Shown: positions 27,060 to 36,436, counted from the first letter of the stretch. The stretch is DNA of 64,000 bases from Rhodospirillaceae bacterium (GCA_020638575.1 JACKIH010000003.1:3273001-3337000), one strand, 5' to 3'. Notes: generated from the letters alone by a model not told the origin. Translations and numbers: made by a program.

Positions 27060-27251
27060 CTATCCGCCCGGCCGCGGGATCGATGGCGCGTGCAGGCAGT
27101 AGCCGGGGCGGTGCAGTACGCCGGTGCCGGACACCGTGGTGGAGCAGGTGGTGGCGTCGCCGCAGCCGGTCAGCAGCACGGCCGCCAGGCACACCGCCAT
27201 GCCCGCCGCCATGCCCGCCGCCATGCACGCCTTGGCGATTGGATGCGTCAT
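27060..27251 (-). CDS. Small putative lipoprotein downstream of the esterase gene
   Basis: A 63-residue protein with a basic start, Ala/Met-rich hydrophobic segment and lipobox (LLTGCGD), then a short Cys-containing tail ending SIPRPGG. The last residues and their DNA repeat the 3' end of the esterase gene just upstream (LIPRPGG). GGGAGTGACC precedes the ATG. Function unknown; it could be a decayed or newly formed gene. Confidence 0.55.
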   Translation of the reverse strand: MTHPIAKACMAAGMAAGMAVCLAAVLLTGCGDATTCSTTVSGTGVLHRPGYCLHAPSIPRPGG

Positions 27252-27284
27252 GTTCCGGTCACTCCCGCGTCTGGCGCCATGGTC

Positions 27285-27956
27285 TCACCCGCCCGGCCGC
27301 GGGATCAGGCCGGCGCCGGCCAGGAACTCCACCACCACCGGCGTGATGTTGTCCACGATCACCGCCACGCCCTCGGCGTTGGGGTGCAGCCCGTCCGGCT
27401 GGTTCAAGGCCGGATCGGTCGCCACGCCCTCCAGGAAGAACGGATAGAGGGGCACGCCGTAGGTCTCCGCCAGGTCGGGATAGATGCCATCGAACTCGGC
27501 CGCGTATGTGTCGTCCAGGTTGCGCGCCGCATACATGCCCGCCAGCATCACCGGTACATCGTCTTCCTGCAGCCGTTCGACGATGGCGGCCAGATTGGCG
27601 CGCGCCTGGGCGGGATCGAGACCGCGCAGCATGTCGTTGGCGCCCAGCTCCACCAGCACCGCGTCGGGACCGTCCGCCAGCGCCCATTCCAGCCGGGCGC
27701 GGCCGCCCGCCGTGGTGTCGCCCGACACCCCGCCGTTCAGCACCTCCACCTCGTAGCCCAACGCGTTCAGGGCCGCTTGGAGCTGGTCGGGGAAGGTGTC
27801 GCCGTCGGGCAGGCCGTAGCCGTGCGTCAGGCTGTCGCCCAGCGCCAGCAGCCGCACCGGATCGGCCAAAGCGGGGCTCGCCTGCGCCAGGACTGTGGCG
27901 GCAATCAGTAGAGCGGCAGCCAAGCCCGTCAACTTGAAAGCCAATTCGCCCGGCAT
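27285..27956 (-). CDS. tesA: Arylesterase / lysophospholipase-type SGNH hydrolase
   Basis: A 223-residue exported hydrolase. A signal peptide (residues ~1-31, ending SPALADP) is followed by the SGNH blocks: GDSLTHGYGL (catalytic Ser), GGVSGDT (Gly), GANDM (Asn) and DGLHPNAEG (Asp-His). Such TesA/arylesterases cleave thioesters, lysophospholipids and aryl esters in the periplasm. It is divergent from an ABC ATPase/permease pair, the same arrangement as tesA-ybbA-ybbP in enterobacteria. ATG 27956 starts MPGELAFKLTG. Confidence 0.92.
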   Translation of the reverse strand: MPGELAFKLTGLAAALLIAATVLAQASPALADPVRLLALGDSLTHGYGLPDGDTFPDQLQAALNALGYEVEVLNGGVSGDTTAGGRARLEWALADGPDAVLVELGANDMLRGLDPAQARANLAAIVERLQEDDVPVMLAGMYAARNLDDTYAAEFDGIYPDLAETYGVPLYPFFLEGVATDPALNQPDGLHPNAEGVAVIVDNITPVVVEFLAGAGLIPRPGG

Positions 27957-28002
27957 ATGTGCGCTGGCACGGGGGCGGTCTGGACGGCTGAAGGGCACAA
28001 GC

Positions 28003-28758
28003 ATGGCGGATCCGATGGAGCTGGGGTCAGAGCGCCCGCCGAGCATCGCGCTCAGCGACGTCCATGTGGAGCTGCCGAGCGGTGCGGGACCCGTCACCAT
28101 CCTGCGCGGTCTTGACCTAACTGTGGCGGCCGGAGAGATCGTCGGCGTCGTCGGTCCGTCGGGCGCCGGCAAGTCGACCATGCTGATGGTGATCGGCGGG
28201 CTGGAGCGGCCCACCAGCGGCCGCGTGGCGGTGGCCGGCCGCGAATTGACCGGGCTCGGCGAGGACGATCTGGCGCGCTTCCGGCGCGACCATGTGGGCA
28301 TCGTCTTCCAGAACTTCCATCTGGTGCCGACCATGACGGCGCTGGAGAACGTGGCGATCCCGCTGGAGTTCGCCGGCCGGGCCGATGCCTTCGCGCGGGC
28401 CGGCGAGGCGCTGGCGGCGGTCGGCCTCGGCCACCGGCTCACCCACTATCCCAGCCAGCTTTCCGGCGGCGAGCAGCAGCGCACGGCCCTTGCCCGCGCC
28501 TTTGCGCCCGGCCCCGGCCTGGTGCTGGCCGACGAGCCCACCGGCAACCTGGACGGCACCACCGGCGGTGCGGTGATGGACCTGATGTTCACCCTGACGC
28601 GGCAGCGCGGCGCCAGCCTGATGCTGATCACCCACGATGCCGAGTTGGCCGGGCGCTGCGACCGCGTGGTGCACCTGGAGGACGGCCGCATCATGGATCA
28701 CGGTAGCCCGGCAGGGGCGGCAGGGGCGGCGGCGGTCCGCTCGGCAGGGGCGGGATGA
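28003..28758 (+). CDS. ybbA: ABC transporter ATP-binding protein (YbbA/LolD type)
   Basis: A 251-residue ATPase with Walker A GPSGAGKST, Q-loop VFQNFHLVPTMTALENV, ABC signature LSGGEQQRTALARA, Walker B LVLADEP and H-loop ITHDAE. It is of the MacB/LolD class that works with FtsX-fold permeases by mechanotransmission rather than classical import. It overlaps the permease gene by 4 bp and faces tesA, so YbbA is the best name by context. ATG 28003 is chosen from the frame opened at 27895 because AAGGGCACAAGC precedes it and the start is normal for the family. Confidence 0.9.
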   Translation: MADPMELGSERPPSIALSDVHVELPSGAGPVTILRGLDLTVAAGEIVGVVGPSGAGKSTMLMVIGGLERPTSGRVAVAGRELTGLGEDDLARFRRDHVGIVFQNFHLVPTMTALENVAIPLEFAGRADAFARAGEALAAVGLGHRLTHYPSQLSGGEQQRTALARAFAPGPGLVLADEPTGNLDGTTGGAVMDLMFTLTRQRGASLMLITHDAELAGRCDRVVHLEDGRIMDHGSPAGAAGAAAVRSAGAG

Positions 28759-31280
28759 TCGTCGGCACCCAGGCGCTGCGGCTGGCCCGCCGGGAGCTGC
28801 GCGGCGGCCTTCGCGGATTTCGCGTGTTCATCGCCTGCCTGGCGCTGGGCGTGGCCGCCATCGCCGGGGTGCAGACGGTGGCCGGCGGTATCCTGGAGGG
28901 GCTGGAGGCGGACGGGGCGGCGATCCTCGGCGGCGATGTCGCCGGCATGATCCGCTACGCCGAAGTGGCGCCGGAGGTGCGCGCCTACATCGCCGAAACC
29001 GCCACCGTCTCCACCAGCCGCGAGCTGCGCGCCAATGCCCGCCGGGTGGACACCGGCGACCCCCTGCTGGTGGAGCTGAAGGCGGTGGACGGGCGCTACC
29101 CGCTCTACGGCACGGTGGACCTGGAGGGCGGGCTGCCCCTGGCGGATGCGCTGGCGCAGGTGGACGGCGTATGGGGGGCCGCCCTGGAGAACTCCGTCCT
29201 CGACCGGCTGGAGCTGGCGGTGGGCGACCGCCTGCGGGTCGGCGACGAGGAGTTCGAAATCCGTGCCACCATCGCCCACGAGCCGGACCGGGCGGGCGGT
29301 ACCGCCATCGCCTTCGGGCCGCGCCTGATGATCGCCGATGCGGCACTCGACGCCACCGGGCTGGTGCGCCCCGGGGCCATGATCGCCCACCACTACCGCA
29401 TGCGCCTGCCCGAGGGGGCGGACGCCACGGCCTACCGAGAAGACCTGCAGGACCGCTTCCCCGATGCCGGCTGGCGGCTGCGCGACCTGTCGGACGCCGC
29501 CCCGCAGCTCCGCCGCACCATCGAACGGCTGGCCATGTTCCTTACCCTGGTGGGGCTGACGGCCCTGCTGGTGGGCGGGGTCGGCGTCGGCAACGCCATC
29601 AAGGCGTATATGGACGGCAAGATCGCCACCATCGGCACGCTGAAGACGCTGGGGGCGCCGAGCGCCGTGATCTTCCAGACCTACCTGGCGCAGGTGCTGG
29701 CGCTCGCCGCCATCGGCATCGCGCTCGGGCTCGTCATCGGCGGCCTCGCCCCGGTGGTGCTGGGCGGCGTGATCGCAGAGCTGCTGCCGGTGACGGTGGA
29801 GCTGGGCATCCACCCCGGCGCCCTGGCGTCGGCCGCCGGCTTCGGCGTGCTGATTGCGCTGGTCTTTTCCATCTGGCCCTTGGCGCGGGCGCGCGACGTG
29901 CCGGCCGCCGGCCTCTTCCGCGACCTGGTGGCGGGCGACCACGCACGGCCGCCGCTGCGCTTCGCCGTCGCCATCGTTGGCTTGGCCGCGGCGCTGGCCG
30001 GGCTGGTCATCGCCACGGCGGAGCGCCCGGCGTTCGCCGCCTGGTTCGTCGGCGGGGCGCTCGCCGCCGTCGCCCTCTTCCGCCTGGCCGCCTGGCTGGT
30101 GATCGCCGGGGCCCGGCGGGCGGGGCGGCCGCGCCGGCCGGGGCTGCGCCTGGCGCTCGCCAATCTCTGCCGGCCGGGAGCCCCCACCGGCGACGTGGTG
30201 CTGTCGCTCGGTCTCGGGCTCACCGTGTTGGTGGCGATCGCGCTCATCGAATCCAACATGTCGCGCCAGGTGCGCGAAACCATCCCGGCCGACGCGCCGG
30301 ACCTCTTCTTCGTCGACATCCAGCCCGACCAGATCGAGCCGTTCGCGGCCCTGGTGGCGGGCTGGCCCGGCACCGGCCCGCTCGACCGCGTGCCCAACCT
30401 GCGCGGCCGCATCGAGCAGGTGAACGGCATGCCGGCGGCCGATGCGGTGGTCGACCCCGACCACGCCTGGGTGCTCAACGGCGACCGCGGCGTCACCTAC
30501 AGCGCCACGCAGCGGCCCGAGCACACCATCACCGCCGGCGCCTGGTGGACCGAGGACTATGCCGGGCCGCCGCTGGTCTCCGTCTACGCCGACGTGGCCG
30601 ACGCCTTCGGCATCGGCGTCGGCGACCGCTTGACCGTCAACGTGCTCGGCCGGCCCATCGAGGCGGAAATCGCCAGCGTGCGCGACATCGATTGGCAGAA
30701 CATGCGCTTCAACTACACGCTGGTGTTCTCGCCCGAACCGCTGGTCCACGCGCCGCACACCTACCTCGCCAACGTGCAGGTGGACGAGGCGGAGGAAACG
30801 GGGCTGACGCGCGCCGTCGCCGAAGCCTTCCCCAACATCGCCGTGGTGCGGGTGCGCGACGCGCTGGACACGGTGAATGCGATCTTGGAGCAGATCGGCG
30901 CCGCGGTGCGCACCATCGCCGCCGTCACGCTCGCCGCCGGCACCCTGGTGCTGGCCGGAGCGGTGGCCGCCGGGCACCGCCGCCGCGTCTACGACGCCGT
31001 GGTGCTGAAGGTGCTGGGGGCGACCCGCTGGACGGTGCTGCGCGCCTTCCTGCTGGAATACGGATTGCTGGGCGCGCTCACCGCCGCCATCGCCGCGGTG
31101 CTGGGCACGGTGGCCGCCTGGGCGGTGCTGACCTTCGTGATGGATATCGAGTGGACCTTCCCGCCGGCACCGGTGGCGGCGGTGGCGGTTCTCGCCACGC
31201 TGGTTACCCTGTTGCTGGGCTTTGCCGGCACCTGGCATGCCCTGGGACAGAAATCTGCCCCATTGCTGCGCAACGAGTGA
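28755..31280 (+). CDS. ybbP: FtsX-like ABC permease (YbbP type)
   Basis: An 841-residue inner-membrane permease. TM1 lies near residues 18-38; a large periplasmic domain follows. Then come three FtsX-type helices (about 260-400, with VGVGNAIKAYMDGKIATIGTLKTLGA), further helices (about 400-450), a second periplasmic domain, and a C-terminal FtsX unit (RRRVYDAVVLKVLGATRWTVLRAFLLEYGLLGA). This double layout is typical of YbbP. It forms a complex with the ATPase encoded upstream. The exported substrate is unknown; the neighbouring esterase suggests lipid or ester metabolism. Confidence 0.92.
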   Translation: MIVGTQALRLARRELRGGLRGFRVFIACLALGVAAIAGVQTVAGGILEGLEADGAAILGGDVAGMIRYAEVAPEVRAYIAETATVSTSRELRANARRVDTGDPLLVELKAVDGRYPLYGTVDLEGGLPLADALAQVDGVWGAALENSVLDRLELAVGDRLRVGDEEFEIRATIAHEPDRAGGTAIAFGPRLMIADAALDATGLVRPGAMIAHHYRMRLPEGADATAYREDLQDRFPDAGWRLRDLSDAAPQLRRTIERLAMFLTLVGLTALLVGGVGVGNAIKAYMDGKIATIGTLKTLGAPSAVIFQTYLAQVLALAAIGIALGLVIGGLAPVVLGGVIAELLPVTVELGIHPGALASAAGFGVLIALVFSIWPLARARDVPAAGLFRDLVAGDHARPPLRFAVAIVGLAAALAGLVIATAERPAFAAWFVGGALAAVALFRLAAWLVIAGARRAGRPRRPGLRLALANLCRPGAPTGDVVLSLGLGLTVLVAIALIESNMSRQVRETIPADAPDLFFVDIQPDQIEPFAALVAGWPGTGPLDRVPNLRGRIEQVNGMPAADAVVDPDHAWVLNGDRGVTYSATQRPEHTITAGAWWTEDYAGPPLVSVYADVADAFGIGVGDRLTVNVLGRPIEAEIASVRDIDWQNMRFNYTLVFSPEPLVHAPHTYLANVQVDEAEETGLTRAVAEAFPNIAVVRVRDALDTVNAILEQIGAAVRTIAAVTLAAGTLVLAGAVAAGHRRRVYDAVVLKVLGATRWTVLRAFLLEYGLLGALTAAIAAVLGTVAAWAVLTFVMDIEWTFPPAPVAAVAVLATLVTLLLGFAGTWHALGQKSAPLLRNE

Positions 31281-31402
31281 TGGCCCGAAATCGCCGCGCG
31301 GCGAGCCACTGCGGCCTTCCGCGCGGGTCGATATGGGTTGAACTGGACCACCAGTCGGACAATATGCTGCGCAGATCCGCTTTTCAGACTTGTGAGGGCA
31401 CT

Positions 31403-32170
31403 ATGGTGAACGGTCCACAGAACCATTTCCGGTCGGCCTATGCCGGGGCGATCGACCGGGCGGAGGTCGATGCGGGCCTCCGCGCTTACATGCTCCGGGT
31501 CTACAACTACATGGCCACGGGCCTGGCGGTGAGCGGCCTGATCGCTTGGGTCATCGCCAACGTGCCGGCGGTCACGCAGATCTTCTACACCCCCGTCGGC
31601 TACACGATGGCGGGCAACATCGCCTATTCGCCGACGGTGCTCGGCATGATCGGCATGTTCGCGCCCCTGGGCGTGCTGCTGATCGCCATGTTCGCCGGGC
31701 GCAACTGGAGTGCCGGCACCACCCAGGCCATGTACTGGCTGTTCGTGGCGCTGCAGGGCGTTTCCCTGTCGATCCTGCTGTTCGCGTACACCGGCGAAAG
31801 CGTCGTACGCGTGTTCTTCATCACCGCGGCGGCCTTCGGTGGGCTGAGCCTCTACGGCTACACCACCAAGCGCAACCTGTCGGCGATGGGCAGCTTCCTC
31901 ATCATGGGCCTGATCGGCCTGCTGGTGGCGGCGGTGGTGAACATCTTCCTCGCCAGCTCCATGCTGAGCTTCGTGATCTCCGCGGCTGGCGTGCTGATCT
32001 TCTCCGGCCTGATCGCGTACGACACCCAGCGGATCAAGGACGCGTACGTCGCCGGCTTCGGCTCGCGCGAGATGGAGACCAAGGCGGCCGTGTGGTCGGC
32101 CCTGGCGCTCTACATCAACTTCATCAACCTGCTCCAGTTCCTGCTGATGATCCTCGGCAACCGGCAGTAG
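31403..32170 (+). CDS. Bax inhibitor-1 / YccA family membrane protein
   Basis: A 255-residue protein with seven predicted membrane helices, the BI-1 fold (calcium-leak/pH-sensing in characterised relatives). The N-terminus RAEVDAGLRAYMLRVYNYMATGLAVSGLIA and the C-terminal signature FSGLIAYDTQRIKDAYVAG...LALYINFINLLQFLLMILGNRQ are characteristic. ATG 31403 with GTGAGGG upstream is used. A perfect hairpin lies 50 bp downstream. Monocistronic. Confidence 0.93.
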   Translation: MVNGPQNHFRSAYAGAIDRAEVDAGLRAYMLRVYNYMATGLAVSGLIAWVIANVPAVTQIFYTPVGYTMAGNIAYSPTVLGMIGMFAPLGVLLIAMFAGRNWSAGTTQAMYWLFVALQGVSLSILLFAYTGESVVRVFFITAAAFGGLSLYGYTTKRNLSAMGSFLIMGLIGLLVAAVVNIFLASSMLSFVISAAGVLIFSGLIAYDTQRIKDAYVAGFGSREMETKAAVWSALALYINFINLLQFLLMILGNRQ

Positions 32171-32219
32171 CCGGAGCAGTCGCGTAGGTGCCGCATCCGG
32201 GTCCCCTCGGGTGCGGCGG

Positions 32220-32249
32220 GAAGCCCGGCGGCGCCTACCGCCGGGCTTC
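32220..32249 (+). terminator. Strong hairpin after the BI-1 gene
   Basis: GAAGCCCGGCGG pairs perfectly with CCGCCGGGCTTC around a 6-nt loop. No long T run follows, but position and strength suggest a terminator. Confidence 0.65.
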
Positions 32250-32350
32250 GTCCGTTCTGGCCAAGGCCGCCGGTTGATGGAACAGTGGCGGGTGCCGGCA
32301 ACCGGTGTCCGCTCCGCCCTGCAACCGATGGCACAAGCAGCAAAACTCCC

Positions 32351-33202
32351 ATGACCGACCCCCCGGGTCTGCGCAGATGGGCCGACGAGCAGCGCCGGGA
32401 CACGGGCCTGCCGTACGGCGGGCCGACCGCGCCGCTGCCGGGGCCGACGGCGCTGGCGCTGCCGGGTGCCGCCTCCATGGTGGCACGCTCCATGGCGGTG
32501 TCGATGCGCCTGCTGCCGCTGCTCAGCCGCATCGTTCGGCCGGTCTCCGAGTTCTTCCTACCGGCCGCGCCGCTGGTGGACCGCATCGCGCCGCTGCTCG
32601 CCCCAGGGCAGACGGTGCTCGACTTGGGCTGCGGCAAGGGGGGCATCGCCCAGCGCTTCGCCGCGAAGGCGCCCGTGCTGGTGACCGGTGTGGACGCCCA
32701 TGCGCCCTTCATCGAAGCTGCCCGCCGGCAGGCCCTCGGCACCGCCTGCGGCGAGCGCTGCACGTTCCTGGTGGACGATGTTACTGCTCCCGGACCGTGG
32801 ATGCGCCCGGCCGACCTGGTGCTGGCGCTCGGGGTCGGACCGGTCTACGGCGCGCTGGAGGTGACGCTGGAATTCCTCGCCACCCTGGTCAACCCCGGCG
32901 GCACGCTGGTGTGGGGCCGCTTGGAGGCGCCGGGGGCGGCCGACCGGGTGGTGGCACGCGCCCGCGCGGTGCTCAACCAAGCCGGCCTGGCGCTCTACCA
33001 CGTGCAGACGGACTGGTCTGGGGCCGACCGGGCGGTGCTGGCCGACCGGGCCCGCGTACTGGCCGACGAGGTAAGGGCACTGACCGTGCGCTCGTCCAGC
33101 TATGCACCCGACCTGGACGATTTCGCGAAGACCTGGACCGACGGCGTGCCGCGGCCGGGCCGCCTGCCGGTGGTATTGACGGCCCGCAGGACAGATCGCT
33201 GA
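32351..33202 (+). CDS. Class I SAM-dependent methyltransferase
   Basis: A 283-residue protein with the SAM-binding motif I VLDLGCGKGGIAQRFA and the following acidic post-I region VTGVDAHAPFIEAA, then motif II-like DLVLALGVGPVYGALE. The ~75-residue N-terminal region with SMAVSMRLLPLLSRIVRPVSEF is not part of the core fold. Substrate unknown. There is no clear Shine-Dalgarno before ATG 32351, so the start could lie at an internal ATG such as 32477. Confidence 0.8.
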   Translation: MTDPPGLRRWADEQRRDTGLPYGGPTAPLPGPTALALPGAASMVARSMAVSMRLLPLLSRIVRPVSEFFLPAAPLVDRIAPLLAPGQTVLDLGCGKGGIAQRFAAKAPVLVTGVDAHAPFIEAARRQALGTACGERCTFLVDDVTAPGPWMRPADLVLALGVGPVYGALEVTLEFLATLVNPGGTLVWGRLEAPGAADRVVARARAVLNQAGLALYHVQTDWSGADRAVLADRARVLADEVRALTVRSSSYAPDLDDFAKTWTDGVPRPGRLPVVLTARRTDR

Positions 33203-33407
33203 ACGCGTCGGAACCGGAGATCGTAAACATCCCGGCGCCGCGGTAGGCGGCCCGACCGAGGCGAATCATGGGTTGGCCCGACGCTTCGCACCGAAAGCCT
33301 TGGGCGCAGGCCGCGGAATACCGCCCGATCGGTCCAATGGCTTCCCTAGGCGCCGGTTTCTGGTATAAGCCCGCGGCAAGACATTCCATACCGAGCGAGA
33401 GGGAATC

Positions 33408-33992
33408 ATGAAGGCCGTTGTGGCGGCGATCGTTTTGGCGTTGATGCTGGCCGGCTGCGTGAGCGAGGGCGGCAGTCCGAACCCGGCCCCCGTGACCACT
33501 GCGCCGCCGCCACCGCCGCGGTCTGGCGATTCCCTCTTCCCGGAGCTGGCGGAGTTCGAACCGCACATCACCGAAGGTGGGGGCTGCGTGACGGAGCGGG
33601 AGATCACCGCGGAGCAGTTCATTGCCTTCCGCACCGCCATGATGGTGACCGGGCTCACCTGCCGCACCGCCTACAATACCGGCGAGGACGTGTTCGGCAC
33701 CTACCAGCAGTTCACCGTCGATAACGCCCAGCGCCTGCGCGAGACCCAGACCCTGATCGGCACCTACCTGGCGCGCTACCAGCCGGGCAATTCCAGCCGG
33801 CTGTTCGACACCTACCAGACCCAGTTGGCCAATGCCGAAGCGTTGCTGGTGACGGCGGTGAGCGCGTCGCGCTACTGCCAGGCCCAGCGCGAGCGCTTCT
33901 ATCGCTTGGCCGAAGCGACGCCGGAAGAGCTGGAGCGCATCCTCGATCTCGCCGTGGAGCGCTATCGCGACTCCTACCTGATCTGCAGCTAG
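33408..33992 (+). CDS. Putative lipoprotein of unknown function
   Basis: A 194-residue exported protein: a signal peptide with lipobox (LMLAGCVSE), a Pro-rich spacer, then a compact mostly helical domain holding four cysteines (GGGCVTE, LTCRTAY, RYCQAQ and the C-terminal ICS). They could form two disulfides in the periplasm. GAGAGGGAATC precedes the ATG. The next small membrane-protein gene lies 31 bp downstream and may be co-transcribed. No family recognised. Confidence 0.72.
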   Translation: MKAVVAAIVLALMLAGCVSEGGSPNPAPVTTAPPPPPRSGDSLFPELAEFEPHITEGGGCVTEREITAEQFIAFRTAMMVTGLTCRTAYNTGEDVFGTYQQFTVDNAQRLRETQTLIGTYLARYQPGNSSRLFDTYQTQLANAEALLVTAVSASRYCQAQRERFYRLAEATPEELERILDLAVERYRDSYLICS

Positions 33993-34023
33993 GCGCTGGG
34001 AAGCCAGCCGGCCGGATAGCGCC

Positions 34024-34296
34024 GTGACCGGGATTGCCGCCGCCCTGTCGAACGCCACGGTGCTGTTGGGGCTGGCGGTGATCGTGCTGGTTATCCTGGT
34101 ACTGTTCGTCGCTTGGGCGAGCCGCTGGCAGCTCCGCCGGCAGCAGGAGTTCGTACGGCGCCAACAGGCCGATATCCTGGCGCAGCAGACAGATCAATTC
34201 ACCCGGGCCCAGGCGACGCGCGAGGCCATTCTTTCAGCGCTTGAGCGGCAGACGGACCTGCTGCAGGAAATCCGCGACCGCTTGGCCGGACGCTGA
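34024..34296 (+). CDS. Small single-pass membrane protein with coiled coil
   Basis: A 90-residue protein: one membrane helix (about residues 12-32) and then a charged, Gln/Arg-rich helical tail (RRQQEFVRRQQADILAQQTDQF...LERQTDLLQEIRDRLAG) that should form a coiled coil. It uses GTG 34024 and has only a weak ribosome-binding site. It follows a lipoprotein gene closely. Function unknown. Confidence 0.6.
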   Translation: MTGIAAALSNATVLLGLAVIVLVILVLFVAWASRWQLRRQQEFVRRQQADILAQQTDQFTRAQATREAILSALERQTDLLQEIRDRLAGR

Positions 34297-34304
34297 CGGG
34301 GGCC

Positions 34305-35291
34305 TCAGGCGTCCGCGTCTGCCGGCGAGGCGTCGGAGAGCGCTGGCCGCACCGGGGGCGGCGCCGCCGCAGCCGCGGCCTTGCCAGGTGGGCTGGGCAG
34401 GCGCGCCAGCATCGCCCCGCCGGCGACGATGAGCACCGAGCCGGCGACGGTGGCAAGCGTCGGCACTTCGGCAAAGCCGATCAGGCCGATCAACGCTGCG
34501 AACACGATCCAGCTATAGCCCACCGGGCCGACCACGGAGACGGGCGCCAGGCGATAGCCGCGCAGCGTGCAGTACTGGCCGCTGATGGAAATCGGTCCCA
34601 GGATCAGGAATCCCAGGATCGCCGGGTCCGCACCCAACGGGCCGGTGGCCCCGATATCCGGCCAGGTGGCGAGCGCCGGGCCGCCCAGCAGCAGCATCCC
34701 GAACAGGTTGACGAAGAACAGCACGTTGAGCAGCGGCTCGGACACCGCCAGCACGCGGATCAGGATGCTCTCCAGCGCGATCAGCACTGCCCCGGCGAAG
34801 GCCAGGGCCGCGGGCAGGGCGTAGGCGGCATCGAGCTCGGCAAAGGCGCCGCGCCCGGCCACCACCACGCCGCCGCCCAGCACCGAAACGGCGATGGCGA
34901 ACCAGTGGCGGCCGCTCACCACCTCGCCCAGCAGCACGATCCCCAGCGCCACGATCAACAGGCCGTCCAGCATGCCGATGGCGGTGGCGTCGGCGATGGG
35001 CATGGTGACGGCGGCCTGGATGGCACACATGCCGCCGGACGCCCCGCACACCGTCCGCAGCGCATGGGTGGCCACGCGCGCCGGCCGCGTCCGCCCCACC
35101 GGCTGGCGGCGCGCCGCCACGATGGTGCCCACCACCGCGAAGCCGCCGACATAGCGCAGGAACAGGATGTGCAACGCCGTCACCTCCGCCGGTGCCAGGC
35201 GGCCGGACGCGAAGGTGAGGCTGAACAGGCCGGTGCTGAGCGTCACCCAGAGAACCGCGGCGAGTTGCGAGCGGGCATGTTCTGACGTCAT
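34305..35291 (-). CDS. EamA/DMT family transporter
   Basis: A 328-residue inner-membrane protein with ten hydrophobic helices in two EamA repeats, e.g. FLRYVGGFAVVGTIVAA, AVTMPIADATAIGMLDGLLIVALGIVLLGE and the second half's SISGQYCTLRGYRLAPVSVVGPVGYSWIVFAALIGLIGFAEVP. Relatives export or import metabolites. It is divergent from the LysR regulator gene with a 108-bp gap containing palindromes, so that regulator probably controls it. A low-complexity Ala/Pro tail ends the protein. Substrate unknown. Confidence 0.9.
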   Translation of the reverse strand: MTSEHARSQLAAVLWVTLSTGLFSLTFASGRLAPAEVTALHILFLRYVGGFAVVGTIVAARRQPVGRTRPARVATHALRTVCGASGGMCAIQAAVTMPIADATAIGMLDGLLIVALGIVLLGEVVSGRHWFAIAVSVLGGGVVVAGRGAFAELDAAYALPAALAFAGAVLIALESILIRVLAVSEPLLNVLFFVNLFGMLLLGGPALATWPDIGATGPLGADPAILGFLILGPISISGQYCTLRGYRLAPVSVVGPVGYSWIVFAALIGLIGFAEVPTLATVAGSVLIVAGGAMLARLPSPPGKAAAAAAPPPVRPALSDASPADADA

Positions 35292-35354
35292 GGATCTTGC
35301 ACCGGGGCAGCGGCTGGCCGACAGTTTGAAGCACCATGTGCGCTGAATAGTGGT

Positions 35355-35368
35355 TGGCTGGCGAGCCA
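35355..35368. promoter_or_regulatory. Candidate LysR-type operator
   Basis: TGGCT-GGCG-AGCCA, a perfect 5-bp inverted repeat in the gap between the divergent transporter and LysR genes. It has the T-N-A outer bases expected of LysR boxes, with spacing near the usual. Confidence 0.4.
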
Positions 35369-35399
35369 GGCTTGCTTGGCAGTAGAATGATCTAGAATC

Positions 35400-36344
35400 A
35401 TGCAGAGCACGGTTTCGACCCTGCCGCTGGCGGCGATCCGCGCCTTTGAGGCGGCGGCGCGGCTGGGCAGCATTCGCGGCGCGGCCTCGGCACTCGGCGT
35501 CACGCCGGCGGCGGTGAGCCGGCACATCCAGGGTCTGGAGGGCTATCTCGGCACCGGGCTGTTCCGGCGCAGCCACAACGCCATCCGCCTCACCCCGGCC
35601 GGCCGCCTGCTGCTGGACGCAGCGACGCCGGCGCTGGATGGGTTGGCGGTGGCGGTGGCGCGGCTGCGGCGGGAGGCCACGGAGGTCGTGGTGTCCGCAC
35701 CCATCACCTTTTCCACCCGCTGGCTGATCCCGCGGCTGGGCCGCTTCCGTGCCGCGCATCCGGGCCTGCGCCTGCGCCTGGCCACCCACGAGACGGCGGA
35801 CGCTGCGGGCAGCGATGCCGACGTGACCATCCGCTACCGCCGTGCGGATACCGGAACCCTGCCAGCGGGGGCGGTGCCGCTGTTCGCCGACATCTCCCTG
35901 CCGGCCGTCGCGGCCAGCCACGGCGGCGCGGCGTGGTGGGAGCACCCGGTGCTGGGCGCCACGCTGGACGGGTGGGACTGGTCCGCCTGGTGCCGCATCG
36001 TCGGCTTCGACATGGGCCGGCTGACGGTGGGCCATCGCCTGGACATCGACGATGCCGCGCTCGGCGCCACCATTGCCGGGCTGGGCGCGGCCCTGATCTC
36101 AGTACCCATGGCGTTGGAGGCATTCGACCAGGGGCTGATCCGCCCGGCCGGAGACGCCGCGGCGATGGGCAGCTACGATCTGCTGGTCACGGCACCGGCG
36201 GAGCGCTGGGCGGTCGCCCGCTTCACCGCCTGGCTCACCGAAGCGGCGGCGGAGACGCACCGGTCGATGCACGCCATGCTGGCCCGCCACGCCATCGGCC
36301 TGGCGGGGCCGAGCGCGGCGGATGAGCCATCCCACAGCGGGTGA
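35400..36344 (+). CDS. LysR family transcriptional regulator
   Basis: A 314-residue regulator of GcvA-like style. The N-terminal winged HTH (LPLAAIRAFEAAARLGSIRGAASALGVTPAAVSRHIQGLE) is followed by a ligand-binding domain (VVVSAPITFSTRWLIPRLGRFRAAHPGLRLRLAT). ATG 35400 overlaps a small palindrome (ATGAT-N5-ATCAT), which suggests autoregulation. Its natural target is most likely the divergent EamA transporter. Inducer unknown. Confidence 0.92.
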   Translation: MQSTVSTLPLAAIRAFEAAARLGSIRGAASALGVTPAAVSRHIQGLEGYLGTGLFRRSHNAIRLTPAGRLLLDAATPALDGLAVAVARLRREATEVVVSAPITFSTRWLIPRLGRFRAAHPGLRLRLATHETADAAGSDADVTIRYRRADTGTLPAGAVPLFADISLPAVAASHGGAAWWEHPVLGATLDGWDWSAWCRIVGFDMGRLTVGHRLDIDDAALGATIAGLGAALISVPMALEAFDQGLIRPAGDAAAMGSYDLLVTAPAERWAVARFTAWLTEAAAETHRSMHAMLARHAIGLAGPSAADEPSHSG

Positions 36345-36436
36345 TTGAGCCGGCCCGTTTCAAGGACTAGAAGGGCGCATCATCAGACGGGCGGCCGCGA
36401 CGGGCGGGCGCCCAGAATCGTACGACGGACGGCGAC

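Noticed and set aside
28698..31238. A long frame antisense to the FtsX-like permease
   Set aside because: The permease has clear membrane helices and family motifs; the antisense frame has none.
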